Below, in pieces: positions 10,535 to 19,800 of a stretch of DNA of 64,000 nt. A program made the position numbers and the translations under genes. Numbering within the stretch: position 1 is the first letter of the stretch; every line of letters starts with the position of its first letter. The notes under the pieces were generated by a model. That model saw only the letters and a list, made by a program, of their open reading frames with translations, did no database searches and was not told the DNA's origin. The stretch is from Alphaproteobacteria bacterium (lineage in GTDB: Bacteria; Myxococcota_A; UBA796; CAJQPC01), in assembly GCA_020632795.1 (NCBI GenBank), contig JACKEV010000010.1, positions 248,001-312,000 on the forward strand, read 5' to 3'.

Positions 10535-11269
10535 TCACCCCACCTCGAGCGCCGCCGGGTCGCTCTGCGCGAGCGCCAGCATGCGCCGCGCGTAGAAGCT
10601 GCAGACCACCGAAGGCGCGGACAGGCCCAGCACCCCCAGGAGCTGCGCGCGTGACATGACCCTCAGCGCGCCGCCGGAGCCCCGGAGACCCAGGACGCCC
10701 GCGACGATCTCGGCCAGCCCCAGGGGCCAGAGCAGGAGCCCCGGCGCGCCGCAGAGCCAGCCCAGCTCCGAGCCGCTCAGGGCGAACGCCCCGCCGCCCA
10801 GCACAGCCATGACGAAGGTGCCCATGAACAGGAAGTTGAAGGCGCCGGTGACCACCATGGCGAGGCCGGCCTTCTGCAGAGGCGTGCGCACCGCCGGGGG
10901 GAGGGCGCCGTCGACCCGGAACTGCTGCGCGCGCTCGGTGAGCGGCGCCCGCCCGTCGAGGTGGTCCAACAGCTTCTTCAGCTCCGTGGCGCTGGCCACG
11001 ATGCCGGTGTAGTCGAAGGTGGCGTCGCGCGCTCGGACGCGCACGGCGTAGCCACCGAGCGCCCGCAGGACGTCGACGGCGTCGAGCTGGTCGAGGCGCA
11101 GCTCGTTGTCCGCCAGGATGTTGTAGACGAGGCGATCGGGGAACAGGGTGAGGCGCGGGTTGAGGTTGTTGCGCTTCACGGCCACGATCCCCACGCCGCT
11201 GGGGGAGGCGGCGTTCTGGCGCACGGCGACGGCGAGGCCCTGCGGGGGGATGGCGAGCGGCGTGGACAC
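10535..11269 (-). CDS. Membrane protein of unknown function
   Basis: 244 residues. The start is a GTG at 11269 with GGAGG 6 nt upstream. The N-terminal half is soluble (residues about 1-115, NLNPRLTLFPDRLVYNIL) with the look of a small beta-rich domain. The C-terminal half has three likely membrane helices: about 140-165 (GLAMVVTGAFNFLF), 175-205 (WLCGAPGLLLWPLG) and 215-240. The gene stands alone, 120 nt downstream of the ArgA-like promoter region. I recognise no family or catalytic residues, so the function is unknown. Confidence 0.7.
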   Translation of the reverse strand: MSTPLAIPPQGLAVAVRQNAASPSGVGIVAVKRNNLNPRLTLFPDRLVYNILADNELRLDQLDAVDVLRALGGYAVRVRARDATFDYTGIVASATELKKLLDHLDGRAPLTERAQQFRVDGALPPAVRTPLQKAGLAMVVTGAFNFLFMGTFVMAVLGGGAFALSGSELGWLCGAPGLLLWPLGLAEIVAGVLGLRGSGGALRVMSRAQLLGVLGLSAPSVVCSFYARRMLALAQSDPAALEVG

Positions 11270-11300
11270 GGGAACCTCCGGGGATCGAGAGCGTTCCCTT

Positions 11301-11309
11301 GTTATCGCA
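11301..11309 (-). promoter_or_regulatory. Candidate extended -10 promoter for the 10535-11269 gene
   Basis: The minus strand reads TGCGATAAC, an extended -10 (TGn plus GATAAC). The predicted start is about 25 nt before the GTG at 11269. The identical nonamer precedes the lipoprotein gene that starts at 28541. No matching -35 is evident. Confidence 0.35.
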
Positions 11310-11353
11310 CCCACGACCGCCCCGCCGAGGCCCGCGCCCCGTCGACCCTGCCC

Positions 11354-12580
11354 CTACGGCTGCGCCCCGCCCTGGATCCACCCCTCGATCACCGCCAGCT
11401 CCGCCGAGCCGAGCTGGGTGCTCCGGGGCGGCGGCATCGGGTCGCCCGACCCGCCGACGCTGCTCTGCGTGTTGCTCAGCTTGTGCCAGAGGTAGCTGCG
11501 GGCGGTGTCCCCCGGCGACACAAGGTCCATCGAGGGGACATCACCCGAGGCCTGGCTGACCATCTCGGCGTAGCCGTCGGTCAGGTCGAGGCCGCCCTCG
11601 GGCTGGGTGCGCCAGTTGACGTGGCAGCCGTTGCAGTAGCGGTCCCAGATCACCTGGACGTCGTTGGCGTGGGAGTAGACCGGCACGTCGTCGTCGACCA
11701 CGCCGTCGCAGTCGTTGTCCACGCCGTCGTAGGTGTCATCCGCGGCCCCCGGGTTGACCGCGCTCTCGCTGTCGTCGCAGTCGTCGGGGTTGTCGACGTA
11801 GCTGGTGGGGGCGGTGCACTCCTCGCGCACCCGGCTGGCGTCGCCGTAGCCGTCGCCGTCCCGGTCGAGGTAGAACGTGGTCAGCACGCCCTCGTCCACG
11901 TCGCCGTCGCAGTCGTCGTCGACGTTGTCGCAGGTCTCCGGGGCGCCGGGGTAGGCGCTGGCGTCGTTGTCCCGGCACTCCTCGCAGGCGGTCCAGCCGT
12001 CCCCGTCGTTGTCCCCGCCGCCCACGCTGCCGTCGCAGTTGTAGTCCGCGGGGTCGTCGCAGTCGGACTCCGAGGCGCCCGGGTTGTAGGCGGCGTCGCT
12101 GTCGTCGCAGTCCCCGCCGCGGTCCACGTAGCCGGTTGGGGCCGCGCAGCCCTCGGCGGTGACGTCGTCGGCGCCATAGCCGTCGCCGTCGCTGTCCCCG
12201 TAGAAGGTGGCGGTCACGCCCTCGTCGGCGGCGCCGTCGCAGTTGTTGTCGACCCCGTCGCAGACCTCGTTGGCGCCGGGGTTCACCGTCCCGTCGGCGT
12301 CGTCGCAGTCCTGGGCCTGGACGTAGCCGTCGCCGTCCAGGTCGTCGTCCGGCGTCGCCGCGTCGCAGTCGTTGTCGAGGCCGTCGTAGGGGACCTCCGT
12401 GTTGCCGGGGTACACCGCCGCGTCGGCGTCGTCGCAGTCACCGTCGGCTTCCGTGACGCCGTCGCCATCGAGATCCTCGGCGACCGACGCGCTGTCGTCC
12501 GTCCCGCTGTCGTCGCCATCCTTGTCACCGCACGCGACCATAAGGGTCGCCGCGAGGAGCCACACCGCTCTCGTCATCAT
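11354..12580 (-). CDS. Lipoprotein with MopE-type calcium/metal-binding repeats and a C-terminal c-type heme motif
   Basis: 408 residues. The signal peptide ends at a lipobox (LMVACG). Residues about 25-300 carry repeated Asp-rich units of the MopE type: DxDGDGY followed by DCDDxDxxxxPGxxExCDGxDNDCDG. The DxDGDG loops are expected to bind calcium. The last 110 residues have one c-type heme site CNGCH, then a GGLDLT and SYLWHKL pattern, MPPP, and a WIQGGA end. This matches the cytochrome-c-like domains seen in planctomycete and myxobacterial surface proteins; the proline-flanked methionine may be the distal ligand. Start: GGAGGTGAG precedes two ATG codons (12580, 12577). Likely outer-membrane or surface located; electron transfer is inferred. 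Confidence 0.85.
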   Translation of the reverse strand: MMTRAVWLLAATLMVACGDKDGDDSGTDDSASVAEDLDGDGVTEADGDCDDADAAVYPGNTEVPYDGLDNDCDAATPDDDLDGDGYVQAQDCDDADGTVNPGANEVCDGVDNNCDGAADEGVTATFYGDSDGDGYGADDVTAEGCAAPTGYVDRGGDCDDSDAAYNPGASESDCDDPADYNCDGSVGGGDNDGDGWTACEECRDNDASAYPGAPETCDNVDDDCDGDVDEGVLTTFYLDRDGDGYGDASRVREECTAPTSYVDNPDDCDDSESAVNPGAADDTYDGVDNDCDGVVDDDVPVYSHANDVQVIWDRYCNGCHVNWRTQPEGGLDLTDGYAEMVSQASGDVPSMDLVSPGDTARSYLWHKLSNTQSSVGGSGDPMPPPRSTQLGSAELAVIEGWIQGGAQP

Positions 12581-12655
12581 CTCACCTCCGGGGCTGGAGA
12601 GGCCGGGGGGTGTACCGATAGCCGAGGGTCAGCGGGGTCTGTGAAGCAAAGGTCA

Positions 12656-12685
12656 AGGCCCGCGCGTCCGGGGACACGCGGGCCT
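12656..12685 (-). terminator. Candidate hairpin terminator after the 12703-13644 gene
   Basis: A perfect 9-bp stem (AGGCCCGCG with CGCGGGCCT) encloses an inner GTCC/GGAC stem, 18 nt past the stop codon. The trailing sequence has only a weak T content, so efficiency is uncertain. Confidence 0.45.
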
Positions 12686-12702
12686 CGCTGGAGGTCTCGG
12701 GC

Positions 12703-13644
12703 TCAGCCCTCCTCGTTGTACTCCGGCTCGGCGAAGGCGCACTCGGCGACCTCGCCCTCCTCGACGCCCAGCCAGTCGTGCACGCGATAGACCGGGGCGA
12801 ACTGGTCGTTCCAGCACTCCGAGGCGGTGGCGGCCTCGTCGCCGAGCTGACCCTGGGTGAGGATGATGTCGGCGCGGCCCTGGCCGTCGGCCAGCCAGCG
12901 GGACCGCACGACGTGCAGCTCCTCCTCGCCGTTGCCGGTGGCGTCGGCCAGCCAGCCCAGGTCCATCGAGCCCTCGCCGCCGAAGCGCTGGTCGTAGGCG
13001 TAGAGCGCGTCGATGTCCTCGTCGCCGTCGGCGAAGGCCTCGAAGGCGGCGGTGGCGGCGACGCCGTCCTCGCCGATGTCGTACTCGCTGTAGAAGACGC
13101 CGGTGGCGGTCTGGTTGGGGTCCAGCTCGTGCATCGCGGTGAAGTCGATGGCGAAGCGGCCGGCGCTGACCTCCTCGGTGGCGCCCGCGTCGACCTCACC
13201 GGCGATCACGGTGACCTGCTCGGCCTCGGGGTTGTTCTTGGGGCGCTGCACGAAGGCCCAGGTGTAGGTGTCGGCCTCGACGTCATGCTGCACGAAGAGC
13301 GAGGTCTCGACCGGGTCGAGGGCGTCCGCGTAGGGGCCCCACAGCGCGTGGTTGGTGTCGCCGTCGACGTAGCTGGGGGGGAGGTCGGTGATCACGTCGA
13401 CCAGCACGAGCACGCCGCCGATCAGACTGTTGACGTCGTCGGTCACCTTCGCGGTGAACAGGTAGGCCGGCGACCACTGCTCGTCGGAGAGGTCCTTGGC
13501 GCTGGCCGAGTCAGTGGGCAGGTTGATGAGGATGCGGTCATCCGGGAGCACGGAGCTGAGTCCGGCGTCCTGGGGAACACAGGCCACCAGGCCGAGGCCG
13601 AGGGTCATGGTGAGGGCGAGGGTGCTGGCGCTGCTGCGGGTCAT
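12703..13644 (-). CDS. Lipoprotein of unknown function
   Basis: 313 residues. The signal peptide (LALTMTLGLGLVAC) ends in a lipobox, so the mature protein should be lipid-anchored. The rest is acidic, with many Asp/Glu, alternating hydrophobic strands and few cysteines (CWNDQ and ECAFAE near the C-terminus). This suggests a periplasmic or surface beta-rich domain. No repeats, catalytic motif or known family are visible. It follows the same strand direction as the MopE-repeat lipoprotein but is separated from it by 122 nt and a hairpin. It is divergent from the next plus-strand gene. Confidence 0.75.
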   Translation of the reverse strand: MTRSSASTLALTMTLGLGLVACVPQDAGLSSVLPDDRILINLPTDSASAKDLSDEQWSPAYLFTAKVTDDVNSLIGGVLVLVDVITDLPPSYVDGDTNHALWGPYADALDPVETSLFVQHDVEADTYTWAFVQRPKNNPEAEQVTVIAGEVDAGATEEVSAGRFAIDFTAMHELDPNQTATGVFYSEYDIGEDGVAATAAFEAFADGDEDIDALYAYDQRFGGEGSMDLGWLADATGNGEEELHVVRSRWLADGQGRADIILTQGQLGDEAATASECWNDQFAPVYRVHDWLGVEEGEVAECAFAEPEYNEEG

Positions 13645-13790
13645 CGTGGCCTCCGTAGGGTCGCGGTTGTGTTTCGCTTTCGCCCCCTTGGACCCACGGC
13701 CCCGCGGCGGGTGAAACGGTTTTTCATCCGCATCCCGATTTTTCCGATCCGCGCGGCAGGTTAGAGAGCCGCACCAAGGAGGTACCCACC

Positions 13791-14270
13791 GTGGAGCAGG
13801 TCGACGCCCTCATCAAGCGCATGCGCGCGGCGGACATGGACGAGCGGGACACCATCAAGGCCGAGCTGGAGGCCCTCTGCCGGGGCCCCCAGGGCACGGA
13901 CGTCCGGGACCACATCGCCTCGGCGGCCCGGGGGGAGATCCTGGAGGTGCAGTGGGAGCTGGAGGAGGTCCTGGAGGCCACCGAGCCCCCCAAGCCCCAG
14001 GCCGCGGCCCCCGAGCCGGAGCCCGAACCCGAGCCCGAACCCGAGCCCGAGCCCGACCCCAACCGCCGCCTGACCGCCGCAGACCTCGATCTGGTCTATC
14101 AGGACCCTCGGGGCCTCGCGCTGCACCGCACCAAGGACGGCAAGCGCTGGTTCGCCACCCAGCTCAACCCCATGACCCGTCAGCCGGAGACCTTCGAGCT
14201 GCATCCCTCTGAGATCCCTCAGATCAAGGCCCAGCTCGCCGGCTCGCCGTACTGGGTCATCGGCGGGTAG
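13791..14270 (+). CDS. Hypothetical soluble protein with a Glu-Pro repeat linker
   Basis: 159 residues from a GTG at 13791; AAGGAGGT lies 7 nt upstream, a strong ribosome site that fixes the start. Residues 1-65 are predicted helical (VDALIKRMRAADMDERD), consistent with a HEAT-like or helical-bundle segment. Residues about 72-90 are an uninterrupted Pro/Glu dipeptide tract, likely a rigid extended spacer. The last 65 residues (LDLVYQDPRGLALHRTKDGKRWFATQL) form a small domain. No signal peptide. I do not recognise the family. The next gene, a TPR lipoprotein, starts 59 nt downstream on the same strand. Confidence 0.75.
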   Translation: MEQVDALIKRMRAADMDERDTIKAELEALCRGPQGTDVRDHIASAARGEILEVQWELEEVLEATEPPKPQAAAPEPEPEPEPEPEPEPDPNRRLTAADLDLVYQDPRGLALHRTKDGKRWFATQLNPMTRQPETFELHPSEIPQIKAQLAGSPYWVIGG

Positions 14271-14328
14271 AGATTCCCCGGCGGAAGGTCGCGGTATGCT
14301 CTCCCGGGCGCGCTGCCAGGAGGGCGAC

Positions 14329-15765
14329 ATGCCGAACCCCCGACCCCTGCTGTTCACCCTCGCCCTGCTGATGGCCTGCGGCGGGGCGCGCAAGCAGGTG
14401 CGTGCCGGGGACGACTACATGACCCGGGGCTACCCCGACGCCGCCGTCCGGGCCTACGAGCGCGCCCTCGAGCTCGACCCCAAGGACCCCGAGATCCAGC
14501 TCCGGGTGGCCCGCGCCCGGATCGCCGTGGGGGAACCCGAACTGGCGATCGGGCCGGCGCGGGTGGCCCACTACGCCGAGGTGCCCGGCAGCGCCCTGGT
14601 GCTCGCCGAGGCCCTGCTGGCCCTCGGGGAGACCGACGACGCCCTCAAGACCATCCGCGCGGAGCTGGAGCGGGAGCCCTCCCCGGCGGCCTACGCGGTC
14701 ATGGGGGAGATCGAGCTGAGCCGAGGCCGGGCGGACGCCGCCGCCGGCTGGCTGTCCCGCGCCGCCGCCGGGGGGGATCCCCGCCACCTGGCGCGCCTCG
14801 CCTTCGCCCAGGCCTGGGGCGACGACCCCGGCGAGGCCCGGGACACCGCGGTGCGGGCGATGGCGGCGGGCGGGGATCAGGTCCCGGTGCTGATGGACCT
14901 CGCGGCGACCTGGCAGCTCCTGGACGACGCCGCCGACGCCATGGGGGCGGCGAACACGGCTCTGGGCCTGGACGCCGAGCTGGACGAGGAGGACGGCGGG
15001 CGGGCGAGGGCCCTGGCCGAGGCCCGCCAGCGCCGGGATCGGGGCGACCGGCTGGGGGCCTACCGGCTGGGCCTGGCGGCCCACACCCTCGACCCCCGCG
15101 ACCCGGTCTGCGCCTGGCTGCTGGGGCGGTGGTTCCTGGAGGACGAGGACTTCCCGCGCGCCGCGTACTACCTCAACCAGGCCCTCTCCCTCCCCCCCTA
15201 CGCGGTCGAGATCAACCAGACCGTGCAGCGCAGCACGACCACCGACCCGGACCCCGCCGAGGTGCGCGAGGACCGCGTGCGCATCGCCACGGACCTCGCG
15301 GCGGCCTGGTCGGCGCTGGGGAACCCCACGCGGGCCGCGAAGGCGCTGGAGATCGCCGTGCTCGGCGCCCAGGGCGATCCCTCCCCCGAGGCCCTGATGT
15401 CCCTGGCGGAGGCCTTCCAGGCCGCCGGGCGCCCGGCGGACGCCGCCGAGATGGCCCGCCGGGCCGCCGACCGGGGGCACCCGGCGGCCGTGGCGGCGGT
15501 CGCGCGGGGCATGGCGGCGGCGGGGCGGGTGGACGAGGCGGTCTCCCAGGCCACCCGAGGCTGGAACATCAACCGCGGCGACCCGACCATCGCCCTGGTG
15601 CTCGCAGAGCTGTACGCCTCCCGCCAGGAGTATGTGCCGGCGATGCAGGTCGTCGAGACCGCGCTGCGGGCGCACCCCGACCACCCGGAGCTGACCGCGA
15701 CCCTGGAGCAGCTCCGGGCGGAGGCGGAGGCGCCGGCCTACTCGGAGATCTTCCAGCGGCCGTGA
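14329..15765 (+). CDS. TPR-repeat lipoprotein
   Basis: 478 residues. The start is ATG 14329, preceded by AGGAGGG at 5-nt spacing; an upstream in-frame ATG (14296) lacks this. The signal peptide ends in the lipobox LLMAC. The rest is a series of tetratricopeptide-type helical pairs (for example AVRAYERALELDPKDPEI near 45-65 and AARAYYLNQAL-like units later), with a typical TPR spacing of 34. TPR lipoproteins in myxobacteria often scaffold envelope or motility complexes, but no partner is indicated here. It ends 1 nt before the convergent TerB-like gene. Confidence 0.85.
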   Translation: MPNPRPLLFTLALLMACGGARKQVRAGDDYMTRGYPDAAVRAYERALELDPKDPEIQLRVARARIAVGEPELAIGPARVAHYAEVPGSALVLAEALLALGETDDALKTIRAELEREPSPAAYAVMGEIELSRGRADAAAGWLSRAAAGGDPRHLARLAFAQAWGDDPGEARDTAVRAMAAGGDQVPVLMDLAATWQLLDDAADAMGAANTALGLDAELDEEDGGRARALAEARQRRDRGDRLGAYRLGLAAHTLDPRDPVCAWLLGRWFLEDEDFPRAAYYLNQALSLPPYAVEINQTVQRSTTTDPDPAEVREDRVRIATDLAAAWSALGNPTRAAKALEIAVLGAQGDPSPEALMSLAEAFQAAGRPADAAEMARRAADRGHPAAVAAVARGMAAAGRVDEAVSQATRGWNINRGDPTIALVLAELYASRQEYVPAMQVVETALRAHPDHPELTATLEQLRAEAEAPAYSEIFQRP

Positions 15766-15766
15766 G

Positions 15767-16138
15767 TCACTCCCGGAACGCCCGGGCCTTCAGCTCGCGG
15801 AAGACCGAGTCCTCGACCTCGGCGAGCATGTGGGCGCTCAGGCCCAGCCGGTGGGCCATGTCGGAGATCTTGCGGGCCTCTTCGACCCCGTAGCCGCCGT
15901 CGACCACGGCGATGTAGATGGCCGCGCGCACCAGCAGATCGCGCACGGGCCACAGGGCCTCGAAGGGCGCGGGCTCGACCTCGGTGGAGGTGATCCCGTC
16001 GATGACGCTCTCCAGCGCGACCAGCTCGCTGGAGGCGATGTGGCCGTCTGCAGAGGCCACCTCGCGCAGGGCCTCGGCGAACCGCCGAGCGACCGGCGGC
16101 GCCATGTCTGCGGCGCGGATCTCATCCCTCAGGCCCAT
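15767..16138 (-). CDS. TerB-like (tellurite-resistance fold) protein
   Basis: 123 residues, all predicted alpha-helical, with acidic residues spaced as in TerB-fold proteins (EVASADGHIASSELVALESVIDGI, then ISDMAHRLGLSAHMLAEVED). TerB-like domains bind divalent metal in related proteins; a role in tellurite resistance should not be assumed. ATG 16138 is chosen because GAGG lies 9 nt upstream; a start at 16171 would add 11 residues and has little ribosome-site support. Convergent with the TPR gene. Confidence 0.65.
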   Translation of the reverse strand: MGLRDEIRAADMAPPVARRFAEALREVASADGHIASSELVALESVIDGITSTEVEPAPFEALWPVRDLLVRAAIYIAVVDGGYGVEEARKISDMAHRLGLSAHMLAEVEDSVFRELKARAFRE

Positions 16139-16469
16139 CGGGCGACCTCGACCTTCCCAGGTTCGTTCCATCCTTGCATAGCCCGGCCCCCTGCCGCAGG
16201 TCCAGCCAGGGAGCGCACCTTTGTCGAGGGCAACCGAGCCTCATGCCGGAGCGCCGGTCGGCGCAGGGGGCTCGGCCGACCGCGTCGCGCCCCGCTCCCT
16301 GCGAAGAACCACCCACGCGACACGGCGCCGGCCGGGGTTCAGACCGCCCGTGAGCGAATGCTCATCGTATTACCTGATAAAGCGGGTATGCGACCGCCCG
16401 GTCGTGGTATTATTCCTCCGGGGGAACCTCTCCTCCCCCACTCCCGATGATCAGGGCCGGAGGATGGCC
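16139..16469. other. Gene-poor divergent intergenic region with a candidate promoter
   Basis: No supported gene. The plus strand carries TGGTATTAT at 16405-16413, an extended -10 (TGn plus TATTAT, 5/6), with a predicted start near 16420 and a 50-nt leader to the small gene at 16470. No good -35 is visible, as expected for an extended -10. A+T content rises at 16345-16420. A small GAGC/GCTC hairpin lies near 16353-16364. Confidence 0.45.
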
Positions 16470-16673
16470 ATGGACGGCACACGGCACCGTGTCCGCTTCA
16501 AGCGCGAAGCGGACGAGCGGTGGAGCTGCGAAGTGACCGGGGTTGAGGGCGCGCGCGGGTACGGAGCAAGCGAGGCTGAGGCCCTGGAGAACGCCCTCAT
16601 CCTCGCGGGGGTCTTCCTGCCGGAGCCGGGCGGTCGCCGGCTGGACGCGGCGAACGACCCGGGGAAGGCGTAG
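16470..16673 (+). CDS. Small HicB-like or UPF0150-like protein
   Basis: 67 residues. ATG 16470 is preferred to the ATG at 16464 because GGAGG lies 6-7 nt upstream of the former and abuts the latter. The beta-alpha arrangement RHRVRFKREADERWSCEV then GYGASEAEALENALILAG resembles the HicB partial RNase H fold, in which a short strand pair precedes the (S/A)EAExNA helix. In HicAB systems HicB is the antitoxin, but no hicA-like gene is adjacent, so it may be an orphan or a false likeness. It has its own candidate promoter upstream. Confidence 0.5.
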   Translation: MDGTRHRVRFKREADERWSCEVTGVEGARGYGASEAEALENALILAGVFLPEPGGRRLDAANDPGKA

Positions 16674-16731
16674 CGCGCTCCCCGCCCGCGTATGACCCGA
16701 GGAAAGGGCTGACCCAAGATAAAACGTCCAT

Positions 16732-16798
16732 TTGACAACACGGACGTCAGGCATCCCACTATACTCCCCCACTTCCCAGGGGACCTGCAGGCAGGTCC
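16732..16798 (+). promoter_or_regulatory. Candidate promoter and leader palindrome before the Ig-like surface protein gene
   Basis: A perfect TTGACA lies at 16732-16737. TATACT is at 16760-16765, but the 22-nt gap is too long; CACTAT at 16757-16762 gives 19 nt. A perfect inverted repeat GGACCTGC-AG-GCAGGTCC occupies 16781-16798 in the predicted leader. It could act as an operator or, in RNA, a 7-bp hairpin with a CAGG loop. Confidence 0.4.
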
Positions 16799-16828
16799 TC
16801 AAAGACCGACGTCCGGAGTACCCCAAGC

Positions 16829-19800
16829 ATGCTGCCCAAGCTGACGCCGCACCTCCCGACCCTCACCCTCCTCGCCCTGCTCGCCGGCCCAGGCGCCGCG
16901 CTCGTCCTGCCCCAGGACGCCATCGCGCAGCAGGCCGTCTTCGCGGGCGCGGGCCTCATCGAGATCCTGCCGGCTGGCCCGGCGGTCGCCGACGGCGCGA
17001 CCGCGGTGACCATGCACGCCCTGCTGCTCAACCCCGACGGCAGCGCGATGACCGGCGTCCGCCCCAAGCTCGCCGCCAAGGAGGGCACCGCGGACGGCTG
17101 GACCGAGTTGGGCGGTGGGCTGTACCAGTTCACCTACAAGCCGCCCCGCCGGGACAGCGCCGGCACGACGAGCATCTCCATCAAGGGCAAGACCCCGTCG
17201 AAGGAGGCTCTGGAGACCGAGGTGACGGTGGCCCTGTTGGCGCCGATGCCCACCGGCATGACCATCGCCTCGAACCCCGCGCAGCTCGTGCTGGGTCAGG
17301 ACAAGTCGGTCTCCCTCAACTTCACCCTGTCCGGCGGCGCCGGGCAGCCCCAGGCCGGCGCGAAGCTCAAGGTGCTGGCGTCCTCCGGCACGATCGAGAA
17401 CCTCACCCACCTGGGCAACGGCGAGTTCACCGCCCGCTACGTCGCCCCGGCGGTGAACTACCCCCACATCGCCATCATCACCGTGGTGGACGAGCGCTCG
17501 CCGTCGACGCTCTACGGCGCCCACGCCATCCACCTCGTCGGCAAGACCGACTTCCCGGTGTCCAGCGCCCCGGGCGCCACGGTGATCGTGCGCATCAACG
17601 ACCGGGACTTCGGGCCCTACACCACCGACGCCGGCGGCGGCGCCCGGGTGCCGCTGATGGTGCCCCCCGGCGTGCAGAGCGCCACGCTGGTCTCGGTGGT
17701 CAACGGCAACAAGACCGAGGAGCCCCTGGACCTCAAGCTCCCGGCGACCCGCCGCATCTCCTTCTTCCCGACCAACACGGCCATCCCGGGCGATCCCAGC
17801 GTCAGCGTGCCGGTCCGGGTCGCGGTGACCACGCCGCAGGGGCAGCCGGATCCCGGCGCGAAGGTCCGCCTGACCGCCAGCGGCGGCACCATCTCCGAGG
17901 CGACGCACGAAGGCAACGGCGTCTACAAGGCCATGTTCACCCCGCCGCGCATGATCGACGGCGGCAACGTGACCCTCCAGGTCGCCATCGAGGGTGAGCC
18001 CGGCGTCCAGTCCACCTCCATGATGGTGTCGGTCGCCCCCACGACCGCCGGCACGGTCACCCAGACCCCCGAGCCCGCCACGCTCCCCTCCGGCTCGACC
18101 GGCTTCAAGGTGTACAACAAGGTCACCTCCCTGGACGGCACCGGGCTGGGCGGACGCGCGATCGTGTTCAACGCCAGCGGCGCGCGCCCCCAGGGCGAGA
18201 CCCGCGACCTGCGCAGCGGCGACTACGAGACCACGTTCAGCACCACCAGCGACCAGGGGGTCCAGGTCACCGCGACGGTCCCTGGTGCGGTCAGCGGCAA
18301 CCCCCTGCGCCACGTGGTCCTGCTGCCCACCCAGGAGCGGGTGGCCAACGACGGCACGACCACGACCCAGATCAGCGTGTTCACCGTCGATGAGTTCGGC
18401 TACGCGGTGCCCGATGTCCCGGTCACCCTCAAGCTGGTCACGGGCGACGGCCAGCTCGCCAAGCAGCTCGTGACCAACGCCCAGGGCCTCGGCGGCACCT
18501 TCTACACCTCCGGGCGCCAGGCCGGCCTGGTCCGCATCCAGGCCACCGCGGGCGACGTCGTCGGCGCCACCGCGCTGCTCCAGCTCCCCGCCGGGGCCGC
18601 GGGGGTCGACCTGCCGGTGTCCGGCAGCGAGGCGGTGCGCGCGATGATCAGCGGCTTCGAGCGGCGCACCCCCACGGCCATCCTCCCCCGCGAGGGCGCG
18701 CAGAGCATCGCGGCGACGATGGGCCCCATCGACCCCTCCGGTCAGGCGGGCGCCCTCACGGCGTTCACCGTGACCGCCCAGCCCAGCCAGATCGCCCCGG
18801 GCGGCTCCGTCACCATCCGCATCCAGGCCCAGGACGCCGAGGGGCGGGGCGTGGCCGGCCACGGCGTCAAGGTGCTCGCCACCGGCGGCACGGCGACCCC
18901 GGCCCGGGACCTGGGCGGCGGCGCCTACGAGTCCACCCTCTCCGTGCCCCAGGGGGCCACGGGGGAGGCCATGGTCGTCATCACCTCGGCCGACGGCGCC
19001 ATCACCCGCGCGCTGCCGGTGACGGTGAACGCGCCCACCTGGGGCTCCACGGCCGAGCCGGTCGCCACGACCACGACCACCCCCACGGAGCCGGTCGCGA
19101 CCACGACCCCCTCCACGGTGGCGCCCACCACGACCACCACCATCGAGAAGCCGCCCCGCGAGCCCCGCGAGCCGGGCGACTACCCCTTCATGCGCTTCCG
19201 GGTGGGCGGCCTCTACGGGCTCTACTCCTACACCCAGACCAGCGAGGCCTCCAACAGCCCGCTGTGGCAGGACCCGGTCAACGTCTCCGCCGGCATGGGC
19301 GGCTTCGACGTCGACGTGGTGGCCTTCCTGCCGATGTTCGAGTACGTCGGGGCCGAGGCGAAGGTCCGCACCGGCTTCTACTCCATCGTGTGGCCGGGCA
19401 CGGGTGACTTCGAGATCCCCGACGCGGTGCCCAACATCGCGGTCAGCGCCATCGGCCGCTTCCCCATCGACCTGGGCAGCGCCCGCATCGCGCCCGGGGT
19501 CAAGGTCGGCGCGCTCTACGGCGACTTCATCACCTACCAGCTGGACGACACGAACAACGAGCTGATCTGGGAGGCCATCGGCCTGCCCGGCCTCGGGGTG
19601 GGCGTCGACGTCGGCCTGGAGGTGGGCGAGCGCTTCCACGCCCACGCCGACTACGTGCAGGGCCTCCGGGGCATCTCGCCGTTCTCCTACAACGCCGGGC
19701 TGGACCTGGGCTTCACCGTGGTGGGTCCGCTCTACCTGGGCGCGGGCATGGACTGGACCGCCCGCACCACCACCGTCGTGGCCGGCGCCGCCGCCGCGCC

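Noticed and set aside
13990..14055. Direct DNA repeat in the Pro/Glu linker region
   Set aside because: It is the codon-level reflection of the Glu-Pro dipeptide tract, not a separate element.
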